A stretch of 64,000 bases of DNA from CALGLS01 sp964508085 (GCA_964508085.1 CAZDTI010000003.1:13226-77225), one strand, 5' to 3'; counted from the stretch's first letter, positions 23,853-34,391 are shown. Notes: generated from the sequence alone by a model not told the origin. Program-made: numbers and translations.

Positions 23853-26603
23853 ATGTCCCAACTCTCCAATATCACAAACTATTTCCGCTCTTGCTATCAA
23901 GTGGATTTCAAAGCTATTACGATCCTCAATTTCTTTGGGAAAAAAGTAGAAGATCAACTGATTTTAGAAACAGCAGAGTTATTAAATGGAAAATTGTTAC
24001 AGTATCCGGTAGATTCTGTTTGGGGAGCAGAAATGGAAAAAACACTGGCACTTCACTCTCAGGAAAAAGCCTTGTACTGCTGTGCATTTTTTCTTTCTGG
24101 AAAAATGAATGTCATTGGAAAAGTACAGAAAGTATTTACGCCACTTTATATTTATCCAGTTGATTTATTGGTGGAACAAGAAGTCTATTATCTTCAATTG
24201 GATTTAGAAAATGTAGTTATTAATCCCGTTTTTGTTGACTTTATCCGAAGCCAGCCGAATGGTGCAGATATTACTTACGATAGCTTGACCGAAGCCTTAC
24301 CCAAAAGGCATATTCGTTTTGATGAAATGCATCAAATCGAAAGTGTTTTGACGGAATTGATTCCAAGTTTAGACATTTCAAAGCTAAATGATTTTCCTGA
24401 ATTGATGAAGCAAGAGGAATTGGAAAAAATAGCAAAGAAAAGAAGTAGCGCTACCGAATTATCTTTGCTGCCCGGCATCGGAGTCGGCCTAATACAAAAG
24501 CCAACGGGCTCCCGTGGTATTTTGAATGAACTTGGACAGATGGCTTCTAACAATGATTTTTCAGCGATCATTTCTGAATTGTTTGCTGAACAACAACGAA
24601 TGAAAGTCGGTAAATCAAAAAAAATATTAAGCCCGGTAACACTGAACGATAGCCAGACTGCAGTTCTTAAATCTTCCAATAATCATCGAATTTCTCTGGT
24701 AGTTGGCCCTCCCGGCACTGGCAAATCATTCACTACAGCTGCATTAGCGATCAATCTAATTAGTCAGGGAAAATCCGTTTTAATTGCTTCTAAGAATGAT
24801 CAGGCGGGAAATGTAATTGCGCATAAAATTGAAAAAGACTTTGGTCTTAAAAACATAACCATAAGAACTTCCAAACGAGGATACCTCGGAACCTTACAAA
24901 GAAGGTTGGATGACATCCTTCATAATTACTTTGGTACAACAAGGGGATTAAGTGGTATAAAAAAACTGAACACAACACTTCAAAAAATTGAAAATGAAAT
25001 CGTTCAACGTAAAAATATTCTTTCTTCCAGGACTGCTGATGAAATAAAATGGGGAAAATTTTTCCACAATTATCAAGGTAGCTTTTTTCAGCAATTTAAA
25101 AAAAGCCTGATTACCTACCGAGTAAATTCTCGTATTGGATTTTGGACATTGACAAAAGGTTTAGATACATTAGTAGCCCGTTTGGAAAAAACAACAAAGC
25201 TGCTTATCAAAGCAAACTTTGATCATCAGTTATTCAGTGCCCTTCAAAAGGATCGTATACATCTAACAAAGCTACTACACGCGCTCCAATCAGACACGGG
25301 TAATCTAATGCAAGAACAATTTGCAAAATTAAATTTCAAATTCATCCTCCATGCGTTGCCAATTTGGACCGTAAATTCGATGGAAGTTCATCAAACATTG
25401 CCTCTGATCAAAGAGTTATTTGACGTGGTCATTATTGATGAAGCTACCCAGTGTGATATTGCCAGTTCCTTGCCTTTATTGCAGAGAGCAAAACAGGCCA
25501 TTATTGTGGGTGACCCCAAACAACTGCGACATATTTCTTTTCTATCGAAAAAACAACAATCCTATTTTGCACAAAAACATAAGATAGATGATGCATTGCA
25601 ATACAAAATAAACTATAGAAAGAGCAGCTTACTTGATTTGGTTTCAGCAGTCATTCCCAGCCAAGATCAAGTTCATTTTCTAAACGAGCATTATCGAAGT
25701 ATGCCCGATATTATCGACTTTAGTAATCGTCACTTTTACAACAGTCAACTCAGTATAATGACTGCTACTCCCACCACGCTAAAAGAAAAGAATGTCTTCT
25801 TACATCAGATAGATGGAACGCGGAACAGCAAAGGTCAAAATGAAAAAGAGATCGACGCCATTATTGAAAAAGTGCAACAACTTATTACCTATGAAGCCGA
25901 CTTAAAGAGAAATATCTGTCAAACCATCGGTATTCTTTCGCCATTTCGAGCGCAGGTTAGTTTATTAAAAAGTAAAATCAGAAAAGTCGTAAGCACCAAG
26001 GATATGAACAGACATCAAATATTAATTGGTACTCCTTTTCATTTTCAAGGGGAAGAACGTGACGTTATGTTTATTTCTTTTGTTTTGGATAACAATACGC
26101 ACCCTTCTAGTTTTATTTACTTGAATCGTCCCGATGTTTTTAACGTTAGTATTACCAGAGCACGTTCTTTACAACATATTTTCAACTCTGTGTCTGTTGA
26201 CAATTTAAAACCCGATCGCCTTTTCACCAACTACATTGAAGAAGCTTCGAAAAACCCTGTGAACGATTCTGTTATTTCGACCTACTACGAGGAAGATGAA
26301 TTCATGGAGGAGGTAGTTTCATTGTTAAAAAAATGGAAAGTTGATCACATCTATAAGTCATACCCAATAGCAGGGAAGGAAATTGACATTGTAGTTATTC
26401 ACGAAGAAAAAACTTATTGTATTGATTTAATTGGCTATCCTGGCGATTATGCGGAAGCAGTCCCCCTCAATCAATGGCATATGTTAGGTCGCATTGGGAT
26501 TCCTATATTTTCTTTACCTTATTCTTCCTGGCATATTACGGATCGGTATACCCGAGCAGCTTTGCGAAAGTTTATTTTTGGGAAGGAAAAAAGGAAGAAG
26601 TAA
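23853..26603 (+). CDS. SF1 DNA2/NAM7-like helicase with C-terminal nuclease-like domain
   Basis: The product has 916 residues. About 270 N-terminal residues are of unknown fold. The helicase core then shows Walker A GPPGTGKS (near 285), the Walker B block VVIIDEATQCD (near 527), motif III VGDPKQLRH (near 553), LNEHYRSM, motif IV LSPFRAQV (near 695), motif V FQGEERDVMFIS and motif VI NVSITRARS (near 766). A C-terminal domain (about 810-905) reads IAGKEIDIVVIHEEKTYCIDLIGYPG. This resembles PD-(D/E)XK/DUF559-like nucleases, but the expected E-x-K is replaced by D-x-I, so it may be inactive. Stand-alone proteins like this occur in both repair and phage-defence settings. No partner gene is seen. 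Confidence 0.85.
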   Translation: MSQLSNITNYFRSCYQVDFKAITILNFFGKKVEDQLILETAELLNGKLLQYPVDSVWGAEMEKTLALHSQEKALYCCAFFLSGKMNVIGKVQKVFTPLYIYPVDLLVEQEVYYLQLDLENVVINPVFVDFIRSQPNGADITYDSLTEALPKRHIRFDEMHQIESVLTELIPSLDISKLNDFPELMKQEELEKIAKKRSSATELSLLPGIGVGLIQKPTGSRGILNELGQMASNNDFSAIISELFAEQQRMKVGKSKKILSPVTLNDSQTAVLKSSNNHRISLVVGPPGTGKSFTTAALAINLISQGKSVLIASKNDQAGNVIAHKIEKDFGLKNITIRTSKRGYLGTLQRRLDDILHNYFGTTRGLSGIKKLNTTLQKIENEIVQRKNILSSRTADEIKWGKFFHNYQGSFFQQFKKSLITYRVNSRIGFWTLTKGLDTLVARLEKTTKLLIKANFDHQLFSALQKDRIHLTKLLHALQSDTGNLMQEQFAKLNFKFILHALPIWTVNSMEVHQTLPLIKELFDVVIIDEATQCDIASSLPLLQRAKQAIIVGDPKQLRHISFLSKKQQSYFAQKHKIDDALQYKINYRKSSLLDLVSAVIPSQDQVHFLNEHYRSMPDIIDFSNRHFYNSQLSIMTATPTTLKEKNVFLHQIDGTRNSKGQNEKEIDAIIEKVQQLITYEADLKRNICQTIGILSPFRAQVSLLKSKIRKVVSTKDMNRHQILIGTPFHFQGEERDVMFISFVLDNNTHPSSFIYLNRPDVFNVSITRARSLQHIFNSVSVDNLKPDRLFTNYIEEASKNPVNDSVISTYYEEDEFMEEVVSLLKKWKVDHIYKSYPIAGKEIDIVVIHEEKTYCIDLIGYPGDYAEAVPLNQWHMLGRIGIPIFSLPYSSWHITDRYTRAALRKFIFGKEKRKK

Positions 26604-26619
26604 TAACACAACAAGTCAA

Positions 26620-29600
26620 TCACTCTTTCACTATCCGCCAGACACCACTACCATTCTCAGTCTGCACTTCTAACCAATAGACACCTACAGCAAATTTCGC
26701 TATCGAAATTTCACTTAGCGTTTCAAAAGGATTAATCTCTTTTTCCCAAACAACTTGCCCTAAGGTATTTACTAAAAACCATTTTTGCGCCACCTCATTT
26801 TGCTGATCAACAACTTGCAATACGGTATTTACAGGATTAGGGAAAAGACGAACTTGAGAAAACGACTCATGTACTTCCGTTGTATTTACCAAACCAGAAA
26901 TTGTATAAGCCACCAGACTATCGCAGCCATTTGTACTAACATAAGTGACCACAAAACTAGTATCTCCCTCTATCAAAACACCAGCATAGTAAGAACCGAT
27001 CTCCGCAGATGTAGTTACCCCATTAGCCTCTTGGGGGTAAACTTCCAAATGATATAGATGGATACTGTCGTATTCTAGAAAAGATGTGAGCTCCTGGACA
27101 GAAGTATCTTGAGAAATAAGCTGTCCAAGAAAGGTGGTACCAGCACAAACCGTTTGATTTTCAGTAGTCACAACCACTGGTTTGCGAATGGTATGAAAAA
27201 CGGTATTCGTAATAATAGGTTCATTAAAATCAAAATAAATCCCCGCTCTGTTTTCGATGACTGCTCCAGGTAAAATATCAGATGATGGCTCTAAAGAATA
27301 ACTAACATAACCATGAGATTCCGGTTCATTGCTAGTACTGTCTGGAAGATTTATATCCTCAAAAGTAAAGACCAATTCACGCTCTGGATTTAAGCTCCAG
27401 GTAAAATCATGAGAAGCTCCTTTTACACGCAGTGTACTAATATCTGCGTTTTCAGACAGTGTGTCTTTGATGACAACAATGTATGCAACATCATTTCCAG
27501 TATTTTGGAATTGAATGGTGTAATCCAGTTCCCAATCTTTATCAATTTCATGATTCGGACCGACGCCTATAGGTCTTGCCGTTTTAATGTTAGGGTCATA
27601 TGAATTCACTGCTGGGACGCAAAAGATTTCGGAAAATGGATCTCCATCTTCTAATGGGAAAAGCGTCAGGATAATGTCGTTTAATGCATCGTTGCAATTG
27701 GGAACGACAGCGGAGGCTTCAACATCTACAGGAAAGCCAGTCGTCTGATCAGCCTCTAAGTGAAATCCGTCACTGTCATTTATTGCATAGCTTAATATTT
27801 CTGTTCCCCCTGCATTTAGCTGGAAGTCATCTGCATCATGTAAAAGTACGATGTCATCGATTAAAATATCTACTCTAAACTGTGCCGATTCGCTCATATT
27901 TCCTGTACCTATATTCTCTAAAGTAAAAAAGACAGAATCACTTTCGCAGTAGCCTGTAGCTTTTACAATAGATCCATCCCATAATGTATTTGGATCACAT
28001 AATTCATCTGACAAAAGATCAACCTGAATACATTGAATCTGATTCAATTCAACGCTATCGCAATCCAAGAAAACGGACATAACAATCTGGCCACATTCAA
28101 ACAAGTCAATGGTTTCCAGTTCGAACAAAATATTTCCATCGGCATCAATAGTATAAGGCATAGAAGCAGAATCCAACGTTAGAAATGTATCCAGTTGCAC
28201 AGAAAAAATTGCATCTTCAGCGGGAAGTGCGCCATAATTACAAAAATCAATAACAACATCTCGACTGGCACAAATACGCAGTGATGGCATCGTTAAATTC
28301 CAATCAAGGTATGGGCAATCTCCAAGTGGACTTAAGAACAAGTCCGTTTGGATCGTATCATTCATTGCTGTAGCGACTATGACAGAATCTTCGAAGCAGG
28401 GTTGCCAAAAGCTGATTGGAGAAATCACGTTTAGCATATATTCTCCCTCTTGTAGCGGGAGCCAGTAGTTCCCAAATTCATCTGTAGAGACACCATAAGA
28501 AAATTGGTCATTTTCCACCCATACTATCGAGTTTGGAATATTACCGTCTCCTGCGCTCTCCATACAATTTTGATCTACATCTGTGTAAACATTTCCGACC
28601 AAACTGGTAAAGTCAGAAGAAGAAAAACAAGATTCAATAACTTCATTAGAATTGGAACACCCCTCTGCATTTAAAGCAAAAGTAGCTGCCCCACCTGACA
28701 AAACATAGTTACAAATATTTTCCTGCCCACACACTTCTAATAATCCGTTTTCGACGAAAGACAAAGTATCTAGAGCCCCAACTAGAGGAACGCCCACGAT
28801 AGCTGAAATATCTACTAATTGTGGATTTTCTCTTAAAAATATGGCACTACTGATTTCGGTTAAAAACTCCAACCCGGCTAGGCTTACCAACGATTCATTA
28901 TTCTCAACTGTTATTCCATTACTTAACGTTTGTAGGTTTTCAAACCCTTCAAAATTAATCACACTGTTATTTCCATTAAAAAGAAACTTATCCGTTATCG
29001 CTTCTAAATTATCAAAACCATTACAATTTGTTATTGTTTCATTTCCTCCAATAGATAAAAAAGGGACAGTCACAAGATTATTTAGACCGGAAAAATCTTC
29101 GAGATTAGGGTTATTATAAATTGCGAGGTTATCTGTTATAGTAGTTAAATTATTTAAACCATTAAAATTTAAAAAGCCACCATTATTTATCACAAATACA
29201 GAGTCCAAAGTTGTAAGCCCCTCTAAGCCTATAAAGTTCTGTATACCACTATTCGAAGACGATGACCCGAAAACCTCAAGACGTAAAGCGTAATCCAGCG
29301 AACTCAAACCAGCAAAATTAACCATAGCTGGATTTTCGTCATATCGAAGGGTAGAATGAATAGTATCTAAAGAGGAGAATGCGCTCAGGTCTGCCAATAC
29401 TTCATTCCGTACGAGCCTCAAAGATTCCACAGATTTAATGTTATTGACTCCAGTCAAATCGGCCAACAGATCATTATTCCTGATTTCCAATATGCCATTT
29501 ACCTGAGTTAAATTACCAAAACCCGAAATATCAATTAACGCCTCATTGCTTCTGATCTCAATATTTCCCCCTACCTCGTTCAATACATTCGTAGGAGTCA

Positions 29601-30438
29601 AACTAACTAAGCTCTCACAGTTGTCTATTTCCAAATCTCTTCCAATTGTTGTCAAACTACTGAAGCTCTCCAAATCTGTCAACGCATCGTTATTAGAAAG
29701 AAAAAAATCTGTTCCGATTGTTGTTAATGCACCAAAACCAGACAAATCTTCCAGTGAGTAATTTGTTCGAATATAGAAATAGTCACCGATTTCAGTCAAT
29801 TGCGAAAAAGCATCAATAGCCAATAGGTTCACATTATATTGGAGATACAAATACTCCTGAATTAAACTTAAAGAACTAAAACCACTAATAGTCGAGAGAT
29901 TAGTGTTACTAGTAATGTAAATCCTTGTACTACTTATCATTCCATTAAAACCATCAATCACAAACAAGTTTTCATTGTCCGTTATTTGAACCATTCCTTG
30001 AAAATTAGAGAGTTGGTCAAAGCCAGAGACTTGTTGAAGGCTTGGATTATCTGCTACCAAAAAAACAGAATCTAAAGTGGTTAAATTATTCAAAGCAGAA
30101 ATATCTGTCAGCACAGGATTATCAGAAATATCAAGATACCCACCGATACTTTGTACATTTTCCAAACCTGATAAATTTTCAAGGGCGGCCGTATTTCGAA
30201 TAAAAAGGTCACCTCCAATGGTTACAATCTGACTAAGTCCACTAAGGTTCGTAATGTCTCCATCATCATTTCCCGAGAAGAGAATACTGCCTTCTACCTC
30301 TGTACAATTTGGATAATTGATATTAAAATTATCTATCTGCTCCTGTGTTGTAAACTCAATTCCCATAGGAATACAACTTTGCGCCATTCCTAATTTGAGT
30401 AATAATAAGCCAAATAATGAAAGTAAGATCTTTTTCAT
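26620..30438 (-). CDS. leucine-rich-repeat T9SS type A secreted protein (copy 1)
   Basis: The 1272-residue protein has a signal peptide (KKILLSLFGLLLLKLGMAQS). About 500 residues of 23-24-residue LRR-like repeats of the receptor-L type follow (LSGLENVQSIGGYLDISDN and variants). Next come a short Cys-containing region, an SD-repeat-B-like domain (VGNVYTDVDQNCMESAGDG), beta-rich modules, and a DUF7619-like conserved domain (SYDPNIKTA to FDFNEPIITNTV). It ends in a type A sorting domain (LFPNPVNTVLQVV to GVYWLEVQTE). The LRR part suggests binding to a protein or glycan at the cell surface. A divergent partner gene starts 252 bp away. A paralogue with the same domain order lies at 43.8-47.3 kb. 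Confidence 0.9.
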   Translation of the reverse strand: MKKILLSLFGLLLLKLGMAQSCIPMGIEFTTQEQIDNFNINYPNCTEVEGSILFSGNDDGDITNLSGLSQIVTIGGDLFIRNTAALENLSGLENVQSIGGYLDISDNPVLTDISALNNLTTLDSVFLVADNPSLQQVSGFDQLSNFQGMVQITDNENLFVIDGFNGMISSTRIYITSNTNLSTISGFSSLSLIQEYLYLQYNVNLLAIDAFSQLTEIGDYFYIRTNYSLEDLSGFGALTTIGTDFFLSNNDALTDLESFSSLTTIGRDLEIDNCESLVSLTPTNVLNEVGGNIEIRSNEALIDISGFGNLTQVNGILEIRNNDLLADLTGVNNIKSVESLRLVRNEVLADLSAFSSLDTIHSTLRYDENPAMVNFAGLSSLDYALRLEVFGSSSSNSGIQNFIGLEGLTTLDSVFVINNGGFLNFNGLNNLTTITDNLAIYNNPNLEDFSGLNNLVTVPFLSIGGNETITNCNGFDNLEAITDKFLFNGNNSVINFEGFENLQTLSNGITVENNESLVSLAGLEFLTEISSAIFLRENPQLVDISAIVGVPLVGALDTLSFVENGLLEVCGQENICNYVLSGGAATFALNAEGCSNSNEVIESCFSSSDFTSLVGNVYTDVDQNCMESAGDGNIPNSIVWVENDQFSYGVSTDEFGNYWLPLQEGEYMLNVISPISFWQPCFEDSVIVATAMNDTIQTDLFLSPLGDCPYLDWNLTMPSLRICASRDVVIDFCNYGALPAEDAIFSVQLDTFLTLDSASMPYTIDADGNILFELETIDLFECGQIVMSVFLDCDSVELNQIQCIQVDLLSDELCDPNTLWDGSIVKATGYCESDSVFFTLENIGTGNMSESAQFRVDILIDDIVLLHDADDFQLNAGGTEILSYAINDSDGFHLEADQTTGFPVDVEASAVVPNCNDALNDIILTLFPLEDGDPFSEIFCVPAVNSYDPNIKTARPIGVGPNHEIDKDWELDYTIQFQNTGNDVAYIVVIKDTLSENADISTLRVKGASHDFTWSLNPERELVFTFEDINLPDSTSNEPESHGYVSYSLEPSSDILPGAVIENRAGIYFDFNEPIITNTVFHTIRKPVVVTTENQTVCAGTTFLGQLISQDTSVQELTSFLEYDSIHLYHLEVYPQEANGVTTSAEIGSYYAGVLIEGDTSFVVTYVSTNGCDSLVAYTISGLVNTTEVHESFSQVRLFPNPVNTVLQVVDQQNEVAQKWFLVNTLGQVVWEKEINPFETLSEISIAKFAVGVYWLEVQTENGSGVWRIVKE

Positions 30439-30690
30439 AGTTCTGAGTTTTTAGCGGATGCTTGCGAAAGTTAACTGTTGAACTTTCAAAAAATGCCAGC
30501 AAACGCTTCTTTTCGTTTTATGCTGATTGTTCTATACAAATGTGCAGCTAAATCTTTGGTTTATAAAGAACAAAAAAGTAATTTTATACAAACATATTTC
30601 ATATTAATCATTGATTATCAATTATTTATTAATAAATATCTACAATCATTTCTTATAATTATTTGATTAAAAATCAATATTCTCCTATAA

Positions 30691-32076
30691 ATGAAGGTTT
30701 TTAAGATACTACATAAGCTTCGCAAACCAGAAATAAGCCGTTTCCATCAATTCATAAACTCTCCTTACTTCAACCAGCGAAAAGATGTAATACGCTTACT
30801 AGAAGAATGGATCAGTAGTAAAGGGAAACGTCAATTACCAAGAAACTACTGGCAAAGTTTGTTTACGGAGGAAAAGTTTTCCAACACAAAATGGTATCTT
30901 CTTACCTCCCGCCTATTCAAGTTGCTAGAAGAATTTTTAATTATTGAGGAAGTGAGAACTAAGTCTACCGATAAAAAATTCTACCTCGCCAAAGGTTACC
31001 GAAAAAGAAAAGAAGTAAAGTTATTTGAAAAGGCGATTACAGATTCCAGTTATGCATTAGAGAAACAAGGATATCGAAATATGGACTATCTCCAAGGGAT
31101 GCATGATCTGGCCTATAAAAAATACGATTATATAATTTCCATCAATCGAAAAGAAAAAAGTAATCTTCAAGAAGTTTCGGACTATTTCAATGATTATGTC
31201 ATTTCTGCTAAGTTGCGACAGGCTTGCTATGCACGTTCTCGAGAAATCATCAATCAAGAAAAAACCGAAATTAAATTGTTGGACGAAATTATTTTAGAGA
31301 TAGAGGGTAATCCATCTTATTTAGAAACTCCCTCTATTGCCATTTATTATTATTGTTACAAAGCCATCAGCGCCCAAGACGATGAAAGCTATTTCCGAAA
31401 ATTGCGCTCTTCTTTGCACACTTTTAATCAATATTTTCCTCCTTCGGAAATGCGTGACATCTACACCGCAGCTATTAATGTCTCCATTCGAAAACTCAAT
31501 ACAGGAAACAAAGCTTTCGCCCGGGAAGCTTATGAATTGTACTTACAGAATCTACAGCAAGGCTTCCTACTTGACGACGGTATTCTGCTCGAAAGCGCTT
31601 ACAGCAATATTGTATCATTGGCCATAAAACTGGGCTTATACGATTGGGCGATTCAATTCTCAAAAGATTATCAACAACATCTGAAACCAATTTTCCAAAT
31701 CCCCTTTTTTCATTTTAATCTTGGGAAAATTTATTATGAAAAAGGACAATTGGAAAACAGCTTGAAAGAATTAATCCTAGTAGATACTAAAGCTTCCTAT
31801 ATTTTTCTGGCAGCTCGTACTTTACAGTTGAAAATTTATTATGAACTAGGTGAAATTGATCCTTTGGAATCTTTGCTTGAAAGTCTGCGCGTTTACATAC
31901 AACGAAGCAAAGATCTAGCTTATCGCAAAGCACATTATAGCAACATCATTACGTTTACAAGACTATTGTTACAAATGCCAGCTATGAATAAAGAAGAGAA
32001 ACAGAACTTTAGGAACAGAGTAGAAAACGCAGGGACTTTCGGCGAAAAAGATTGGTTTTTAGAAAAGATTGGTTAA
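30691..32076 (+). CDS. 461-aa helical protein of unknown function (copy 1)
   Basis: The protein is soluble with no signal peptide and an all-helical, TPR-like pattern (FHFNLGKIYYEKGQLENSLKEL near 345 and AARTLQLKIYYELGEI near 372). The N-terminus begins KILHKLRKPEISRFHQF. The family is not recognised, but a clear paralogue of 462 residues sits at 47.6-48.9 kb; both share FNQR at the start, KDLAYRK near 405 and WFL.K at the end. Both are divergently transcribed from an LRR T9SS protein. Such regular pairing suggests a functional link, perhaps control or assembly of the exported partner, but that is inference. A 39-bp perfect palindrome overlaps the stop codon. Confidence 0.7.
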   Translation: MKVFKILHKLRKPEISRFHQFINSPYFNQRKDVIRLLEEWISSKGKRQLPRNYWQSLFTEEKFSNTKWYLLTSRLFKLLEEFLIIEEVRTKSTDKKFYLAKGYRKRKEVKLFEKAITDSSYALEKQGYRNMDYLQGMHDLAYKKYDYIISINRKEKSNLQEVSDYFNDYVISAKLRQACYARSREIINQEKTEIKLLDEIILEIEGNPSYLETPSIAIYYYCYKAISAQDDESYFRKLRSSLHTFNQYFPPSEMRDIYTAAINVSIRKLNTGNKAFAREAYELYLQNLQQGFLLDDGILLESAYSNIVSLAIKLGLYDWAIQFSKDYQQHLKPIFQIPFFHFNLGKIYYEKGQLENSLKELILVDTKASYIFLAARTLQLKIYYELGEIDPLESLLESLRVYIQRSKDLAYRKAHYSNIITFTRLLLQMPAMNKEEKQNFRNRVENAGTFGEKDWFLEKIG

Positions 32077-32103
32077 TGAAAGTAACTTTCATTAACCAAT
32101 CTT
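32065..32103. terminator. perfect 19-bp inverted repeat overlapping a stop codon
   Basis: AAGATTGGTTAATGAAAGT (32065-32083) and its exact reverse complement (32085-32103) are separated by one base. The TAA stop of the 461-aa gene (32074-32076) lies inside the left arm. The element sits between two convergent genes, so it may terminate both. A strong T tract is missing. Confidence 0.6.
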
Positions 32104-32145
32104 GTTAAATAGAATTCAATACTTTTTTAACTGGCTCAATAATTT

Positions 32146-33768
32146 CTAGTTCGACTTCTCAACTATAAACTTATCTGTCACCAAGTTGTAATTTTCAGAA
32201 GAAATGAGAATTAAATATTCGCCATTTGAAAAATCTTGAACCGAAATTTCATGGTCAATTTTACTTTCAAAAATATCGATATTTTTTTGATGAAAAATTA
32301 CTTTACCTGTAATATCAATAATGTCAATGGTTATTGATTTTATAGTATTTTCGAAAGACATCTTAAGATTTAATTTTTCTCGAGATACTGGATTTGGAAA
32401 CATTTGAAAAGAGCTCACTAAAGAGCGGTCTAGCACATTTGTTTCTTGAATAAAGTTAGGGTCATAAACCCATAAGAACGGGCCATTAATAGAGGCAACA
32501 AAAAACAGTAAATCTCCAACTTGGATAAATTGGGATGGACTACTACTTTCAGTTCCCGGAACTACATCTGACAAAAGTGTTGTACCAGACAAAGTACCAT
32601 CACTAATATATAGTTCGGATCCTAAGTCTTCACTAAATGCTCGAATAACAAGGCTTCCCTCGTATAATCCGTTTTCATAAGCTCCACCAATTCCCCCTGA
32701 TTGATGGCCATAGGGTTGGACAATTGTTTCTGTTCCAGATACGGTACCATCTGTAGACATGAGGCCCCAATTATTCCTTAAACTGTTAAAATAAATCTTA
32801 TCATTAAATACGGTTAATTGTCTTGGATGAAGGTAGCCGGAAGTAAACGGATTCAAATTAAAAGTACCATTTACAGTACCATCAGAAACATGCAATTCGA
32901 AGGTCGTTCCCGAGGGAGCGTCTGCTTCACGTAGAATAAAATAAAATTTGCCATCTAAAAATGCAAAAGGTCTATCGGGAGCTCCAAAAGAAGGAGCATC
33001 ATAATCACTCAAAATAGAAGTCCCTGCAGAGGTCCCATCAGTCACCCATAAATTATATGGATTATTAGATGGATGGTAAGCAAAATAGAGTTTATCACCA
33101 TCTGATTCCATAAAAACAGAATTTCCAAATTCGCTTCCTGAAGGATAAAGCATATGAAAAGTAACAGTATTTGCCAATGTCCCATCAGTTTTTCCTAACA
33201 TTTTACCCGTATCCATACTGGCGATAAACATAACCTCCGTATCTGTACTCCCTATTCCTTTGACACCTCCAAAATCGGAGGTAAATAAAACTTCATTGGT
33301 AGAAGTTCCTGGAGTAAATTTTACTAAGTCGTCTCCAGAAAAAGAGGTAGGCGAATCTGTTGTATAGTAGATACTCCCATTCCATAGTAAACTCTTTTCA
33401 ATTGCTTCTTCTGTAATATGAATTGACACAAGGTTATCACTTCCAACTGTTAGTTCTGATATATGATATACCCCAGCAATTTCTTCTTTAAAATACCACA
33501 CATCCTCTGTCATTGCAATTAACGAAATATCCTCTTGTTCAGCGACTCCTATTTGAAAAGTACCAGTCGTAGTTGCATCTGATACCCATAGTTTTCTTTC
33601 ATCATTTATAATATCAAAATAAAGAAGTCTATCTCCAAGCGCACCTAATAATTCTACTTCTTCATCCAACTGATTAGCGGGAATATTTTCCAGTACGGAA
33701 TAAGTTCCCTGAGCAGATAGAAAATTAAAACTTAATAAAAAGAGTAATAGTAATCTTAAATTATGCAT
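32146..33768 (-). CDS. ELWVSDGT-repeat T9SS type A secreted protein
   Basis: The 540-residue protein has a signal peptide (LRLLLLFLLSFNFLSAQG). It then has repeated beta-propeller-type blades built around LWVSDATTTGT, LWVTDGTSAGT, LHVSDGTVNGT and LYISDGTLSGT, spaced by about 45-70 residues. These ELWxTDGTxxGT repeats are common in exported Bacteroidota proteins. The C-terminal 80 residues (FQMFPNPVSREKL to KFIVEKS) are a type A sorting domain for T9SS export and surface anchoring. No catalytic motif is seen. It converges with the 461-aa gene, with a palindrome between them. Confidence 0.85.
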   Translation of the reverse strand: MHNLRLLLLFLLSFNFLSAQGTYSVLENIPANQLDEEVELLGALGDRLLYFDIINDERKLWVSDATTTGTFQIGVAEQEDISLIAMTEDVWYFKEEIAGVYHISELTVGSDNLVSIHITEEAIEKSLLWNGSIYYTTDSPTSFSGDDLVKFTPGTSTNEVLFTSDFGGVKGIGSTDTEVMFIASMDTGKMLGKTDGTLANTVTFHMLYPSGSEFGNSVFMESDGDKLYFAYHPSNNPYNLWVTDGTSAGTSILSDYDAPSFGAPDRPFAFLDGKFYFILREADAPSGTTFELHVSDGTVNGTFNLNPFTSGYLHPRQLTVFNDKIYFNSLRNNWGLMSTDGTVSGTETIVQPYGHQSGGIGGAYENGLYEGSLVIRAFSEDLGSELYISDGTLSGTTLLSDVVPGTESSSPSQFIQVGDLLFFVASINGPFLWVYDPNFIQETNVLDRSLVSSFQMFPNPVSREKLNLKMSFENTIKSITIDIIDITGKVIFHQKNIDIFESKIDHEISVQDFSNGEYLILISSENYNLVTDKFIVEKSN

Positions 33769-33818
33769 AATGTTTTTGTTTATGTTTTTGTCATTTAATA
33801 AAAGTCATTCGTGAACTA

Positions 33819-34391
33819 CTAGGCTTCTTCACCATCCAGAAACTCATCCGTAAAATGTCCACGCCTTTTCTCTTGTTTAAATTTCCCCTCATTATAAACC
33901 TTAGAACCTCCTTTTGGAATGGACAAACTAACCCACTCCTCCCCTTTTATCATCCTCCCTATAAATACAATCTGTCCAATATGATAAGCATAATGTGCAA
34001 GCTGGCGGTTAACGGCTTCGACAATGGTGTGTCCTTGATTTCGAATGTAAACGAGCTGTTCGAAGTTATCTTCATTCACAGAAGCTAGGGCCTTATACAA
34101 ACAAGCCCAGCCTTCCTCCCAACGCTGTAATAGCTGTGCCTTGGTTTTGATCAGGTCTTCAAATTCCTGATCTCTGTTTCGCCATTCTTTTTCTCCATCA
34201 CTAGTGAGAAAGTCTGTCCAACGAGAAAGCATGTTTCCAGTGATGTGATTGACGATAACTGCTATGGAATTACTTTCTGGGTTGTATTGCCAATGGACTT
34301 CTTCTTCACTCAGCTTTGCAAAGGTTTTATCTCCAAGCATTTTATAATAATCGAATTGTTTTTTGACGGATTCTAGGTAGTTGGATTGCAT
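33819..34391 (-). CDS. DinB-superfamily protein (DUF1572-like)
   Basis: The 190-residue protein has the four-helix DinB layout. A first metal-ligand His lies in the helix AVIVNHITGN (near 49), and two more lie in QLAHYAYHIGQIVFIGRMI (near 131-135). Members of this superfamily bind a divalent metal. Some are thiol-dependent S-transferases and many are uncharacterised. The DUF1572 branch is recognised from FDYYKMLGDKTFAKLSEEE and the EEWVSLSIPKGGS end. It is cytoplasmic and lies between two T9SS cargo genes on the same strand, with no obvious functional link. Confidence 0.82.
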   Translation of the reverse strand: MQSNYLESVKKQFDYYKMLGDKTFAKLSEEEVHWQYNPESNSIAVIVNHITGNMLSRWTDFLTSDGEKEWRNRDQEFEDLIKTKAQLLQRWEEGWACLYKALASVNEDNFEQLVYIRNQGHTIVEAVNRQLAHYAYHIGQIVFIGRMIKGEEWVSLSIPKGGSKVYNEGKFKQEKRRGHFTDEFLDGEEA

